From Burkholderiaceae bacterium (GTDB lineage: Bacteria; Pseudomonadota; Gammaproteobacteria; Burkholderiales; Burkholderiaceae_C), in the NCBI GenBank assembly GCA_031253955.1, contig JAIRVJ010000082.1, positions 1 through 34,241 of the forward strand: a stretch of DNA of 34,241 nt, given 5' to 3'. Below, in pieces: positions 16,677 to 24,291 of this stretch. Position 1 is the first letter of the stretch. The number at the start of each line of letters is the position of its first letter. The position numbers and the translations under genes were made by a program. Below the pieces are notes generated by a model, which was not told the origin of the DNA, made no database searches, and worked only from the letters and a program-made list of their open reading frames with translations.

Positions 16677-18500
16677 CTAAGAAGTGTGCCCGCCACCCGC
16701 CAGCGCCCCGCTGCCTTGCAGTCGGGCGTACACGCCGCCGGCGTGCAGCAGGCGCTGGTGGGTGCCTTGCTCGACGATGCGTCCGCGCTCGATGACGACG
16801 ATGCGGTCGGCATGTTCGATGGTGGACAGACGGTGCGCGATCACCAGCGTGGTGCGCCCGGCCATGACGCGGGCGACGGCTTGTTGCACCAGGCGCTCGC
16901 TTTCGGTGTCGAGCGCGGAAGTGGCCTCGTCCAGCAGCAGGATGGGCGCATCCTTGTAGAGCGCGCGGGCAATCGCCAGCCGCTGGCGCTGCCCGCCCGA
17001 CAGTTGCGTGGCGTTGTGCCCCAGCAGGGTGTCGATGCCTTGCGGCAGCGTGGCCACGTGGTCGGCCAGATTCGCCTCGGCCAGGCATTGCGCGACGCGC
17101 TCGCGGTCAATGCCCGCCGCGCCCAGCGCCACGTTGGCCGCGACGCTGGCGTTGAGCATGACCACCTCTTGACTGACCAGCGCCATTTGCCGGCGCAGCT
17201 CGGCCAGCGGCCAGTGCGCGGTGTCGATGCCGTCCAGCCGCACCGTTCCGGCGTCGGCCCGCACGAAGCGCGGCAGCAGGTTGACCAGCGTGCTCTTGCC
17301 CGCGCCCGATGGGCCGACCAGCGCCACCGTTTCGCCGGCGGCAATTTCCAGTGACACGTCCTCCAGCGCCCAGGCGCCGTCTGCGCGGTACCGCACGCTC
17401 ACGCCTTGCAGCGCGATCTGGCCGCGCGCGCGCGGCGGGGTTTCGGCCAGCGGCTGGGCGGCGGGCGGCTCCGGCGGCACGTTTTTGAGCATTTCCACCC
17501 CGCGCTCCAGCGCCGCCAGGCCGCGCGTGATGGGGTTGATGACGTCGGCCAGCCGGCGGATCGGGGCGATCAGCATCAGCATCGCGCCGACGAAGGCCGC
17601 GAAGCCACCCACCGTGATGACGCGCTGGCCGTCCGACTGCCCCTGGGAGAGCGCGATGCCGATCACCACCGACAGCGCCACCGCCGACACAAATTGCGTC
17701 AGCGGCATGGTGGCCGCCGAGGCGCGCGTGGCCTTCATCGCCAGCCGGCGCAGCCCGCCGGAAAGTTCGGCAAAGCGCGCGTCCTGCGCCTGCTGCGCGC
17801 CATGCAGCCGTATCATGCGCTGCGCCAGCACGTTTTCTTCCACCACGTAGGCCAGCTCGTCGGTGGCCTGCTGGCTTTGCCGCGTCACCTTGTACAGCCG
17901 GCGCGACATGGTCTTGAAAATGAAGGCCACCACCGGCACCAGCACCAGCGCGATCAGTGTGAGCGGCCAGTTCAGGTACAGCAGATAAGCCAGCAACGCC
18001 GCCACCGTGAAGCCGTCGCGCGCAGTGGCCAGCAGCGCCTGCACCAGCAGGGTGGAGCCGGTCTGCACCTCATAGACGATGGTGTTGGCAAGCTGGCTGG
18101 CCGACTGGCGCGCGAAGATCTGCCAATCGGCCGCCAGCAGGCGCTCGAACAATTCGCGCCGCAGCGTCAGCATGCCGTCGTTGGCGATGCGCGAAAGCGC
18201 GTACTGCCCGGCAAAATGCGCCAGCCCGCGCACGATGAACAGCCCGGTGATGGCCGCCGGCACCGTCCACAACTGCAGGCCGCCCTGGCTGAAGCCCTGA
18301 TCCAGCAGCGGCTTGAGCAGCGCCGGAATCACCGGCTCGCTCAGCGCGCCGATGATCGTCGCCCCAATCGCCAGCGCCCAGCCCGCCCGATAGCCGCTGA
18401 AATACACCCACAGCCGCCCAATACGCTGGCGCAACGAAGGCTGCGCGGCGGCAGAACCGGCAGAACTGGCAGGCGTGGGGAAATCGCTAGAGGCGGGCAT
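16677..18500 (-). CDS. msbA: Lipid A export ATP-binding/permease protein MsbA
   Basis: A 607-residue half-size ABC exporter, one membrane domain and one nucleotide-binding domain; it works as a homodimer that flips lipid A-core across the inner membrane. Membrane segments span about residues 35-320. The NBD carries Walker A GPSGAGKST, the Q-loop LVSQEVVMLNAS, the signature LSGGQRQRLAIARALY, Walker B ILLLDEATSALD and the switch IAHRLS. Full length. Assignment to MsbA rather than another type-6 exporter rests on overall pattern and length. The N-terminus has a 25-residue Ser/Ala-rich extension. The ATG is at 18500. It sits upstream of tolB in the same direction and 50 bp downstream of corC. Confidence 0.9.
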   Translation of the reverse strand: MPASSDFPTPASSAGSAAAQPSLRQRIGRLWVYFSGYRAGWALAIGATIIGALSEPVIPALLKPLLDQGFSQGGLQLWTVPAAITGLFIVRGLAHFAGQYALSRIANDGMLTLRRELFERLLAADWQIFARQSASQLANTIVYEVQTGSTLLVQALLATARDGFTVAALLAYLLYLNWPLTLIALVLVPVVAFIFKTMSRRLYKVTRQSQQATDELAYVVEENVLAQRMIRLHGAQQAQDARFAELSGGLRRLAMKATRASAATMPLTQFVSAVALSVVIGIALSQGQSDGQRVITVGGFAAFVGAMLMLIAPIRRLADVINPITRGLAALERGVEMLKNVPPEPPAAQPLAETPPRARGQIALQGVSVRYRADGAWALEDVSLEIAAGETVALVGPSGAGKSTLVNLLPRFVRADAGTVRLDGIDTAHWPLAELRRQMALVSQEVVMLNASVAANVALGAAGIDRERVAQCLAEANLADHVATLPQGIDTLLGHNATQLSGGQRQRLAIARALYKDAPILLLDEATSALDTESERLVQQAVARVMAGRTTLVIAHRLSTIEHADRIVVIERGRIVEQGTHQRLLHAGGVYARLQGSGALAGGGHTS

Positions 18501-18550
18501 GAGGCAAGCAAGAGAACGCGAGCGATTCTATAGAGCCGCTTACCCCCTGC

Positions 18551-19438
18551 TCAACCCTTTCCGCCCGCCCGCGCCACCTTGAACCAGCGCACCGCGCCGC
18601 CCTTGGCGTGCAGCACGGCGAAGTTCAGGCCGGCGATGCGGTGCTGCTCGCCGCGCTTGGGCACGCGGCCCATCTGGTGGGCGATGAGGCCGCCGATGGT
18701 GTCAAACTCCACCTCCAGATCGGATTCGGGCGCGGCGCGCAGATCGACGCCAAAGGCTTCGTTCACGCGCTCGATCGGCGTGTCACCGGCCACGCGCCAG
18801 GTGCCGTCGGCCAGGGCGAAGATTTCGCCGCGGTCTTCCTGGCTGTCGAATTCGTCCTCGATCTCGCCGACGATTTCTTCCAGCACGTCCTCGATGGTGA
18901 TGAGGCCGGCGGTGCGGCCGAATTCATCGACCACCATCGCCAAGTGGTTGCGATTGAGGCGAAAGGCGCGCAGCAGGTCGTTCAGCCCCTTGCTTTCGGG
19001 CACGAACATGGCCGGGCGCAGCAGGGCGCGCGGGTTCAGCTCGGGCGCGCGCTGCAATTTCAGCAAATCCTTGGCCAGCAGAATGCCAATGATGTTTTCG
19101 CGCTCGCCCTGATAAACCGGAAAGCGCGAGTGCGCCGCCGCGATGATCTGGCGCAGCAGTTCTTCGTAGGGCGCGTCGATGTCCAGCAAGTCCATGCGCG
19201 GTGCGGCCACCATGGCGTCGCCGGCGGTCATCTCGGCCAGGCGCAGCACGCCTTCGAGCATGACGCGGCTGTCGGCGTCGATGAGCCGCCGCTCCTCGGC
19301 CTGGGCGAGCGTTTCGATCAGCTCGCCGGTGGAATCGGGGCCGGGGTGAATGAATTCGACCAGTTTGCGGAGCCAGCTCCGCTTGTCGCCGCGCCCGGCG
19401 GGTCGCTCGTCCGGGCGCGCAGGCAAGGCATCAGCCAC
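18551..19438 (-). CDS. corC: HlyC/CorC family CBS-domain protein
   Basis: A 295-residue cytoplasmic protein: two CBS domains at about residues 60-190 (DAMVAAPRMDLLDIDAPYEE; NRNHLAMVVDEFGRTAGLIT) and a C-terminal transporter-associated CorC_HlyC domain (GTWRVAGDTPIERVNEAFGV). CorC-type proteins are linked to Mg/Co efflux; this is the short form without the DUF21 membrane domain. The start is taken as GTG 19438, because no ATG fits the family N-terminus. In many proteobacteria corC precedes lnt; here msbA follows 50 bp downstream instead. Function in ion efflux is by family. Confidence 0.88.
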   Translation of the reverse strand: MADALPARPDERPAGRGDKRSWLRKLVEFIHPGPDSTGELIETLAQAEERRLIDADSRVMLEGVLRLAEMTAGDAMVAAPRMDLLDIDAPYEELLRQIIAAAHSRFPVYQGERENIIGILLAKDLLKLQRAPELNPRALLRPAMFVPESKGLNDLLRAFRLNRNHLAMVVDEFGRTAGLITIEDVLEEIVGEIEDEFDSQEDRGEIFALADGTWRVAGDTPIERVNEAFGVDLRAAPESDLEVEFDTIGGLIAHQMGRVPKRGEQHRIAGLNFAVLHAKGGAVRWFKVARAGGKG

Positions 19439-19501
19439 TGTGAGAAGGTGCAGCGTGTGCGGTGGTTGCTAAGGCACACGAGGATAGCGTATGTTTCAAC
19501 G

Positions 19502-19617
19502 CCATCCCCCGCGCGCGGGGGATGGCTGGGGTGTGGACGCACGGCGCGGGAACAAACACTGTGTTTCCGATGCGCTGCCGGCCCTCATCCCCACCTCCCC
19601 CCGCCGCGAGGGAAGGA
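19502..19617. repeat. R2 two-armed repeat upstream of corC
   Basis: The first arm is CCATCCCCCGCGCGCGGGGG followed by ATGG; the second arm is a C-run/G-run hairpin near 19585-19615. The conserved spacer word GCGCACGGCGC appears here as ACGCACGGCGC. It lies between the GNAT gene and corC, both on minus. Confidence 0.75.
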
Positions 19618-19639
19618 GCAGGAGCAAGGCTGCAAAAAA

Positions 19640-20359
19640 TCAGGAACCCGTTCTTTGGCGGGCCGCCGCCGCTTCGCGCACGCCATCGCCGATCTCCTGC
19701 ACGATCTCCAGCGCGTCGCGCGCCCGCGCCGCCTCGCGCTTGAGCCAGTGGTCCGCGCGCCCCACGCGCTCGGTCAGCAGTTCGGACAGCCAGGTGCGGA
19801 AATTGCCCGCGGGCAGACTCAGCCAGGCCTGGCTTTCGCTGCCGTCGCGCTCCACCCGCGCGCCGGCCTTGCGCGCGATGTGCAACATCACCGTGTTTTC
19901 GCTCAGGGCGTGGATGTACAGCGTTTTCATGCCGTGATTGACGGCGCGGGTGGCCGCGCGCTCGAACAGCCGCGCACCGTAGCCGCGCCCGCGCGCATGG
20001 CCGGAAACCGAAACGCCAAACTCGGCGCGGCTGTCCTGGGCCTGCGCCATTTCGGGCGGATAGGCCAGATGCGCCACCGCGATCAACTCCAGCTCGCGGT
20101 TGAAGATGCCGAACACGTCGTCGCGCTTGAAGTCGATGCTTTCGACGTAGCGGCGAATCTGCTCGTCGCCGGCGGCATGGCCGAAACGCAGGTAACGGTC
20201 GCGCGCATCGAGCGCCAGGATGTGCCGGGCAATGTGCTCGCGGTAACGGGGACCGATTTCGCGGATCGGCACCAGCGCCGCCGGCTTGCGCGCTGTTTGT
20301 TGCGACGCAGCAACGGGGACGCGCTCACGTTCAATGAGGGAGTCAGTGAAAGTTTCCAT
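19640..20359 (-). CDS. GNAT family N-acetyltransferase
   Basis: A 239-residue protein with a GNAT fold in residues 30-190. The acetyl-CoA loop is GHARGRGYGARLFERA, matching the R/Q-x-x-G-x-G/A motif, preceded by the strand SRAEFGVSVS and followed by TLYIHALSENTVMLHIARKA, which is typical of motif B. LRFGHAAGDEQIRRYV near residue 57 resembles the N-terminal region of stand-alone GNATs in Pat-like proteins. The substrate is unknown. The start is ATG 20359. Two AGGGTTTnCCCT sites lie just upstream. It is followed by an R2 repeat and corC. Confidence 0.78.
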   Translation of the reverse strand: METFTDSLIERERVPVAASQQTARKPAALVPIREIGPRYREHIARHILALDARDRYLRFGHAAGDEQIRRYVESIDFKRDDVFGIFNRELELIAVAHLAYPPEMAQAQDSRAEFGVSVSGHARGRGYGARLFERAATRAVNHGMKTLYIHALSENTVMLHIARKAGARVERDGSESQAWLSLPAGNFRTWLSELLTERVGRADHWLKREAARARDALEIVQEIGDGVREAAAARQRTGS

Positions 20360-20372
20360 AAGGGCGACTATA

Positions 20373-20406
20373 AGGGTTTACCCTGATGCACCCAAGGGTT
20401 TTCCCT
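20373..20406. promoter_or_regulatory. Tandem AGGG-N4-CCCT palindromes upstream of the GNAT gene
   Basis: AGGGTTTACCCT (20373-20384) and AGGGTTTTCCCT (20395-20406) lie 22 bp apart start to start, about two helical turns. They lie 14 and 36 bp upstream of the ATG. They look like a double operator for a dimeric regulator; I cannot name the regulator. Confidence 0.5.
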
Positions 20407-20461
20407 AGAGTTGCCGCTCCAATTTGCTGCAATGCAACAAACTGAAACAGAAAGAAACTAT

Positions 20462-20556
20462 AAATTCAATAGCTAAATGCCAAAGTATAATATGTATTTA
20501 TGTTATACAAAAGACATTTAAAATATACAATATCCAAGTATTTAGCTATCAAATTT
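20462..20556. repeat. R1 AT-rich inverted repeat, copy 5 (overlaps a stop codon)
   Basis: AAATTCAATAGCTAAAT (20462-20478) is inverted as ATTTAGCTATCAAATTT (20540-20556), 15 of 17 positions. The right arm encodes the last residues and the TAA stop (20542-20544) of the LPG-synthase-TM gene. Confidence 0.85.
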
Positions 20557-21519
20557 GGATCGCGCCGGCAGCCCGAAGGCCAGCGCGCCTAGCAGAGCTT
20601 GCGCCAGGCCGTACAGGCCGTAGATCATGCCCACACCCACCGCCGCTGCGGGCGCAACGCCGAAGGGCGCGAGGGCGGCCACAGCGGCGGCCTCGCGCGT
20701 GCCCCAGCCGCCCACGCTGACCGGCAGCGCCGCCATCAAAAAGACGGGCGCCATGGCAAAGGCCCAGGCCGCCGCGCCGATGTGCACGCCCAGCGCCAGC
20801 CCCCCGCACGCCAGCGCCGCCGCCGAGAGCGCCTGCACAGCCAGCGATGCCAGGCTCTGCCAGCCCAGCTGCGCGCCGAAACCGGGGCGCTGCGCCGCTT
20901 CGGCCAGCGTGCCCAGCCAGCCGGTGCGCGGCGCGCCGTCGATAGCCACCCCGAGCAGCAGCCGCGGCAGCGCCCACGGCAAGGCCAGCCAGAGCGCCGT
21001 GCCTGCCAGCGCCAGCGCCGCCAGCAGCGCCGGGGCGATGCGCGCCCAGGGCGCCAGCGCGGGCGCGCTCACCGCCGCGCCCAGGCCGCCCAGCGCGCAC
21101 AGCATCCACAGGCCGGAAAGACGATCCAGCAGCACCGACCAGCCGGCTGCCGCCGCGCCGGGGCGTTCGGTGCGTTCCGATTCGGCGCGGTGCAGTTGCA
21201 CGGCGCGGTACACATCGCCGCCGACCACCGCGCCGGGCAGCAGCGCGTTCAGGCTAATGCCCTGAAAGTACCAGCGGCAGACGTCGGCAGCGCTTGGCGC
21301 GCAGCCGAGCCAGCGCGCCAGCGCCCGCCAGCGCAGGGCCGAGACGAGGTTGGAGGCGATGCCCGCTGCCAGCCCGGCGGCAATCCACCCCCACCTCGCC
21401 TGCCGCAACAGCGCCAGCACGCGCGACAGATCGGCCAGCGCCAGGACAAAGGCCAGCAGCGCCAGGCCGAGAAGGATGCGCCACAAGGCTTTGGCGTGCG
21501 GGTTTGGAGCGTTCTTCAT
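20542..21519 (-). CDS. Lysylphosphatidylglycerol synthase TM-region family protein (UPF0104-like)
   Basis: A 325-residue inner-membrane protein with about 8 hydrophobic segments. It matches the flippase-like membrane part of MprF without the synthase domain: RWGWIAAGLAAGIASNLVSA, ALRWRALARWLG, the conserved GISLNALLPGAVVGGDVYRA, LLDRLSGLWML and LPVSVGGWGTREAA. Such stand-alone proteins often sit next to glycosyltransferases and are suspected lipid or lipid-sugar translocators. The gene lies downstream of the GT2 gene in the same direction (145 bp, filled with an R2 repeat), and so belongs to the uronic-acid locus by position. Its C-terminal KFDS and stop are encoded by an R1 repeat. The specific function is unknown; a role in flipping the polyprenyl-phosphate sugar is my inference. 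Confidence 0.85.
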   Translation of the reverse strand: MKNAPNPHAKALWRILLGLALLAFVLALADLSRVLALLRQARWGWIAAGLAAGIASNLVSALRWRALARWLGCAPSAADVCRWYFQGISLNALLPGAVVGGDVYRAVQLHRAESERTERPGAAAAGWSVLLDRLSGLWMLCALGGLGAAVSAPALAPWARIAPALLAALALAGTALWLALPWALPRLLLGVAIDGAPRTGWLGTLAEAAQRPGFGAQLGWQSLASLAVQALSAAALACGGLALGVHIGAAAWAFAMAPVFLMAALPVSVGGWGTREAAAVAALAPFGVAPAAAVGVGMIYGLYGLAQALLGALAFGLPARSKFDS

Positions 21520-21531
21520 TCAGTGACTTGG

Positions 21532-21656
21532 CTCCCTCCCCCGCTTGCGGGGGAGGGCTGGGGTGGGGGCGCACGGCGCTGAAATAAGCACGGCAGGTTT
21601 GCGATGCGCTGCTGACCCCCATCCCAACCTTCCCCCGCACGCGGGTGGAAGGGGAA
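21532..21656. repeat. R2 two-armed repeat between GT2 and LPG-synthase-TM genes
   Basis: The first arm is CTCCCTCCCCCGC ... GCGGGGGAGGG, the spacer contains GCGCACGGCGCTGAAA and GTTTGCGATGCGCTGCTG, and the second arm is CCTTCCCCCGC ... GCGGGTGGAAGG. It is the same orientation as the other five copies and lies in the leader of the LPG-synthase-TM gene. Confidence 0.8.
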
Positions 21657-21664
21657 AGACCACA

Positions 21665-22663
21665 TCAGGCGGCATCGGGCGCATCGGGAGGCCGCCCGGC
21701 TTCCTGCGCATGAAACTGCGGCGCGCCGCCGGCTTCGTGATAGACGCGGATCAGCAATTCGCCCACCAGCCCGGCGACGATGAGTTGCATACCCATCAGC
21801 AGCAGCATGATGCCGGCCAGCAGCAGCGGGCGCCCGCCGATGTCGTGGCCGAGCAGCTTTTGCGCCAGCAGCCACAGCACGATCAGCCCGCCGGGGGCCA
21901 TCAGCCACAGACCCAGCCCGCCAAAGGCGTGCAGCGGGCGCTGGCGGTAGCGCATGAAGAACACGATCAGGATCAGGTCGAGGATGACGCGGAAAGTGCG
22001 GTCGATGCCGTATTTGGAAACGCCGTGCGTGCGCGCGTGGTGGCGCACCGGCACTTCGGCGATGCGCGCGCCGGCCTCGCACGCCAGCGAGGGAATGAAG
22101 CGGTGCAGCTCGCCATACAGCCGGATGCGGTCGATGATGGGCCGCCGGTACGCCTTGAGCGCGCAGCCGTAATCGTGCAGATGCACGCCGGTGGCGCTGG
22201 AGATAAGCCGGTTGGCGATGCGCGAGGGCAGCTTGCGCGACAGTTGCGCGTCCTGCCGGTCCTTGCGCCAGCCGGAAACCATGTCCACGCTGGGATCGGT
22301 TTGCAGGCGCTCGAGCAGCAGCGGGATGTCGCCGGGTTCGTTTTGCAGGTCGGCATCGAGCGTGACCACGTAGCGCCCGCGCACGCGGTCGAACCCTGCT
22401 TGCAGCGCGCTGGACTGGCCGTAGTTGCGCGCCAGCAGCACCGCGCGCAGCCAAGGGTGCGCGGCGGCCAGCTCGCGCAGCTTCTCCCGGCTGCCGTCGG
22501 TAGAGCCGTCATCGACGGCAATCAGCTCGAAGGAGAGCGGCTGCGCGCGCATAGCCGCGTCGATGCGGCCGGCCAGATCGGGCAGGTTGTCCAGCTCGTT
22601 GTAGATCGGCACGACGATGGAGACATCGGGGCCGGGCGCGGGGGAAGGCAGGGGCGCTTGCAT
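21665..22663 (-). CDS. GT2 polyprenyl-phosphate glycosyltransferase (ArnC/RgtE/GtrB-like)
   Basis: A 332-residue protein predicted to move a sugar from a nucleotide donor onto polyprenyl phosphate at the cytoplasmic face. ATG 22663 gives MQAPLPSPAPGPDVSIVVPI; a longer frame upstream would run into the divergent gene. GT-A motifs are VPIYNE, VDDGSTDGS, LARNYGQSSALQAG, LDADLQNEPGD (DxD-like) and SRKLPSRIANRL, plus HDYGCALKAYRR. The family-typical KYGIDRTFRVILDLILIVFF leads into two C-terminal membrane helices, as in DPM1-type, GtrB and ArnC enzymes. The donor sugar is not readable; UDP-GalA is suggested by the epimerase and dehydrogenase nearby. It diverges from the first GT-C gene with only 44 bp between the starts. 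Confidence 0.88.
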   Translation of the reverse strand: MQAPLPSPAPGPDVSIVVPIYNELDNLPDLAGRIDAAMRAQPLSFELIAVDDGSTDGSREKLRELAAAHPWLRAVLLARNYGQSSALQAGFDRVRGRYVVTLDADLQNEPGDIPLLLERLQTDPSVDMVSGWRKDRQDAQLSRKLPSRIANRLISSATGVHLHDYGCALKAYRRPIIDRIRLYGELHRFIPSLACEAGARIAEVPVRHHARTHGVSKYGIDRTFRVILDLILIVFFMRYRQRPLHAFGGLGLWLMAPGGLIVLWLLAQKLLGHDIGGRPLLLAGIMLLLMGMQLIVAGLVGELLIRVYHEAGGAPQFHAQEAGRPPDAPDAA

Positions 22664-22707
22664 CGTGCGGGCAGGATAATCGAAATTGCCGGCGCAAAAT
22701 TTTGTCC
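22664..22707. promoter_or_regulatory. 44-bp divergent intergenic region between GT2 and GT-C genes
   Basis: Any promoters for the two divergent units must overlap each other or reach into the opposite coding region. The segment is locally AT-richer (GATAATCGAAATT and CAAAATTTTG) than its surroundings. I cannot assign convincing -35/-10 pairs on either strand. The short shared space suggests joint control of both arms. Confidence 0.4.
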
Positions 22708-24258
22708 ATGCCTTCCGCCTTCCCGCCACCCGCCCCGCCGCCCGCTGCCCGCCGGGGCTGGGACGCGCTGTACGCCCGCCCCCTGCCCTGGCTGGCGCTG
22801 CTGGCCGCCGCGCATGTGGCGGTGCGGCTGGTCATCTCGCCCGCGCTGCGCTGGGACGAAGCCGAGCAAATCCTGTGGTCGCAGCAACTGCAGTGGGGCT
22901 ACGGCCCGCAGCCGCCGCTTTACACCTGGCTGCAATGGGGCGTCAACCAGGCGCTTGGCCCCAGCGTGCCGGCGCTGGCGTTGCTCAAGCACGCGCTGAT
23001 CGTGCTGACCTGCGTGTTCATGTGGCTGGCCGCGCGCGAACTGCTGAACCGGCGCGGGGCGTGGTGGGTCGCGGGCAGTTTGTTTTTGCTGCCGTTTTTC
23101 GGCTGGTACGCGATCAACGACCTGACGCACACCATTTTGGTGACGGCGATGACTTGCGCCGCATGGTGGCTGCTGCTGCGCATCGTGCGGCGGCAAGGGC
23201 GTGATTGCCTGCGCGAATTCGCCGCGTTGGGCCTGGTGTGCGGCTGCGGGCTGCTGGCCAAATACAGCTTCGCGCTGCTGCTGGCGGCGCTGCTGGCGGC
23301 GCTGCTCTCGGCGCCCGAACCGCGCCGGGCGCTGCTGGCGCGGGGCTGGTGGTGGACGCCGCTGATCGCCCTGCTGCTGGCCGCCCCGCATGGCGGGTGG
23401 GTGCTTTCGCACTGGCACACGGCTTCGGCGAGCACGCTGCGGAAAATGGAAATCGCGGCGCACCCCGATTGGAGCCTGGGGCTGCTCAATCTGCTAGCCG
23501 CCACGCTGGCCACGCTCACGCTGTGGGCGCTGGCGGCGCTGGCCGCCTTCGGCTCCGGCTGGTGGCGGCGGCCCAGCCGCGCACCCGAACCTTTGGCGTG
23601 GCTGGGGCCGGTGTTCCGGCGTTACCTGGCGTTGCTCGCCGTTGCGCTGCTGATCCTCGTGTTCGCCGCGGGCGTCACGGCTTTCAAGGATCGCTGGCTG
23701 GCACCGCTGCTGGCACCCGTGCCGCTCATGGCCTTTGCGCTGCGGCCCGAACTTCAGGCCGATCCGCGCGGCCACCGCTTTACCGGCCTGGCGCTGGCGG
23801 CGGCGCTGGCGATGCTCGCGGCCGACGCCGCGCAACCCTGGTTCTCGTTCGTGGACGGCAAGCCGCACCCCGTCAATTACCCGGTGGAGCAGCTGGGGCA
23901 AGCCTTGCGGGGCGCGGGGTATGACGGGCAAGGCCACATCATCGCCACGGACGCACTGCTGGCGGGCATCCTGCGCACGCGTTTTCCCGCCGCGCTGGTG
24001 GCCGCTTGCCGCCAGCGGGATATCGGCGACGTGGCCGGGTGCGTGGCCGGCCACGTGCAAACGGCCGAGCGCGCGCGCCAGGGCTGGCTGCTCATCTCGT
24101 ATGCCGACCGGCTCGAAGGCGATTGGTGGAAACAGGCGCTCGCGCAAATACCGGACAGCGGCAGCCTGCCGCGCGGCAACCTGCGCATTCCCTACCGCAC
24201 GGTGCGGCGCGGCCAGCCGCCGGCCAGTTACGACTTCATCTGGCAGCCCGCGCGATGA
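22708..24258 (+). CDS. GT-C membrane glycosyltransferase 1 (ArnT/RgtA-like, GT39/GT83 type)
   Basis: A 516-residue polytopic protein with about 11 hydrophobic segments and a C-terminal soluble part. The first periplasmic loop carries Asp50-Glu51 and Glu53 in LRWDEAEQILWSQQLQWGYG, then [15 protein letters not shown]. An acidic pair in this loop is the catalytic/metal signature of GT-C enzymes that use polyprenyl-phosphate sugars. Further shared blocks are [29 protein letters not shown] and, near the C-terminus, GYDGQGHIIATDALLAGILR. ATG 22708 is chosen over TTG 22702. It is the first of three tandem paralogues and most like the third. The predicted reaction is transfer of a lipid-linked sugar, probably a uronic acid, to lipid A or core on the periplasmic side. 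Confidence 0.82.
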   Translation: MPSAFPPPAPPPAARRGWDALYARPLPWLALLAAAHVAVRLVISPALRWDEAEQILWSQQLQWGYGPQPPLYTWLQWGVNQALGPSVPALALLKHALIVLTCVFMWLAARELLNRRGAWWVAGSLFLLPFFGWYAINDLTHTILVTAMTCAAWWLLLRIVRRQGRDCLREFAALGLVCGCGLLAKYSFALLLAALLAALLSAPEPRRALLARGWWWTPLIALLLAAPHGGWVLSHWHTASASTLRKMEIAAHPDWSLGLLNLLAATLATLTLWALAALAAFGSGWWRRPSRAPEPLAWLGPVFRRYLALLAVALLILVFAAGVTAFKDRWLAPLLAPVPLMAFALRPELQADPRGHRFTGLALAAALAMLAADAAQPWFSFVDGKPHPVNYPVEQLGQALRGAGYDGQGHIIATDALLAGILRTRFPAALVAACRQRDIGDVAGCVAGHVQTAERARQGWLLISYADRLEGDWWKQALAQIPDSGSLPRGNLRIPYRTVRRGQPPASYDFIWQPAR

Positions 24259-24291
24259 AGCAGGCCGCGCATCATCCCTTAGAGCCTGTTC

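Noticed and set aside
20424-20720. Small open frame running through R1 copy 5
   Set aside because: It crosses the repeat and the antisense of the LPG-synthase-TM gene; no ribosome site or family likeness.
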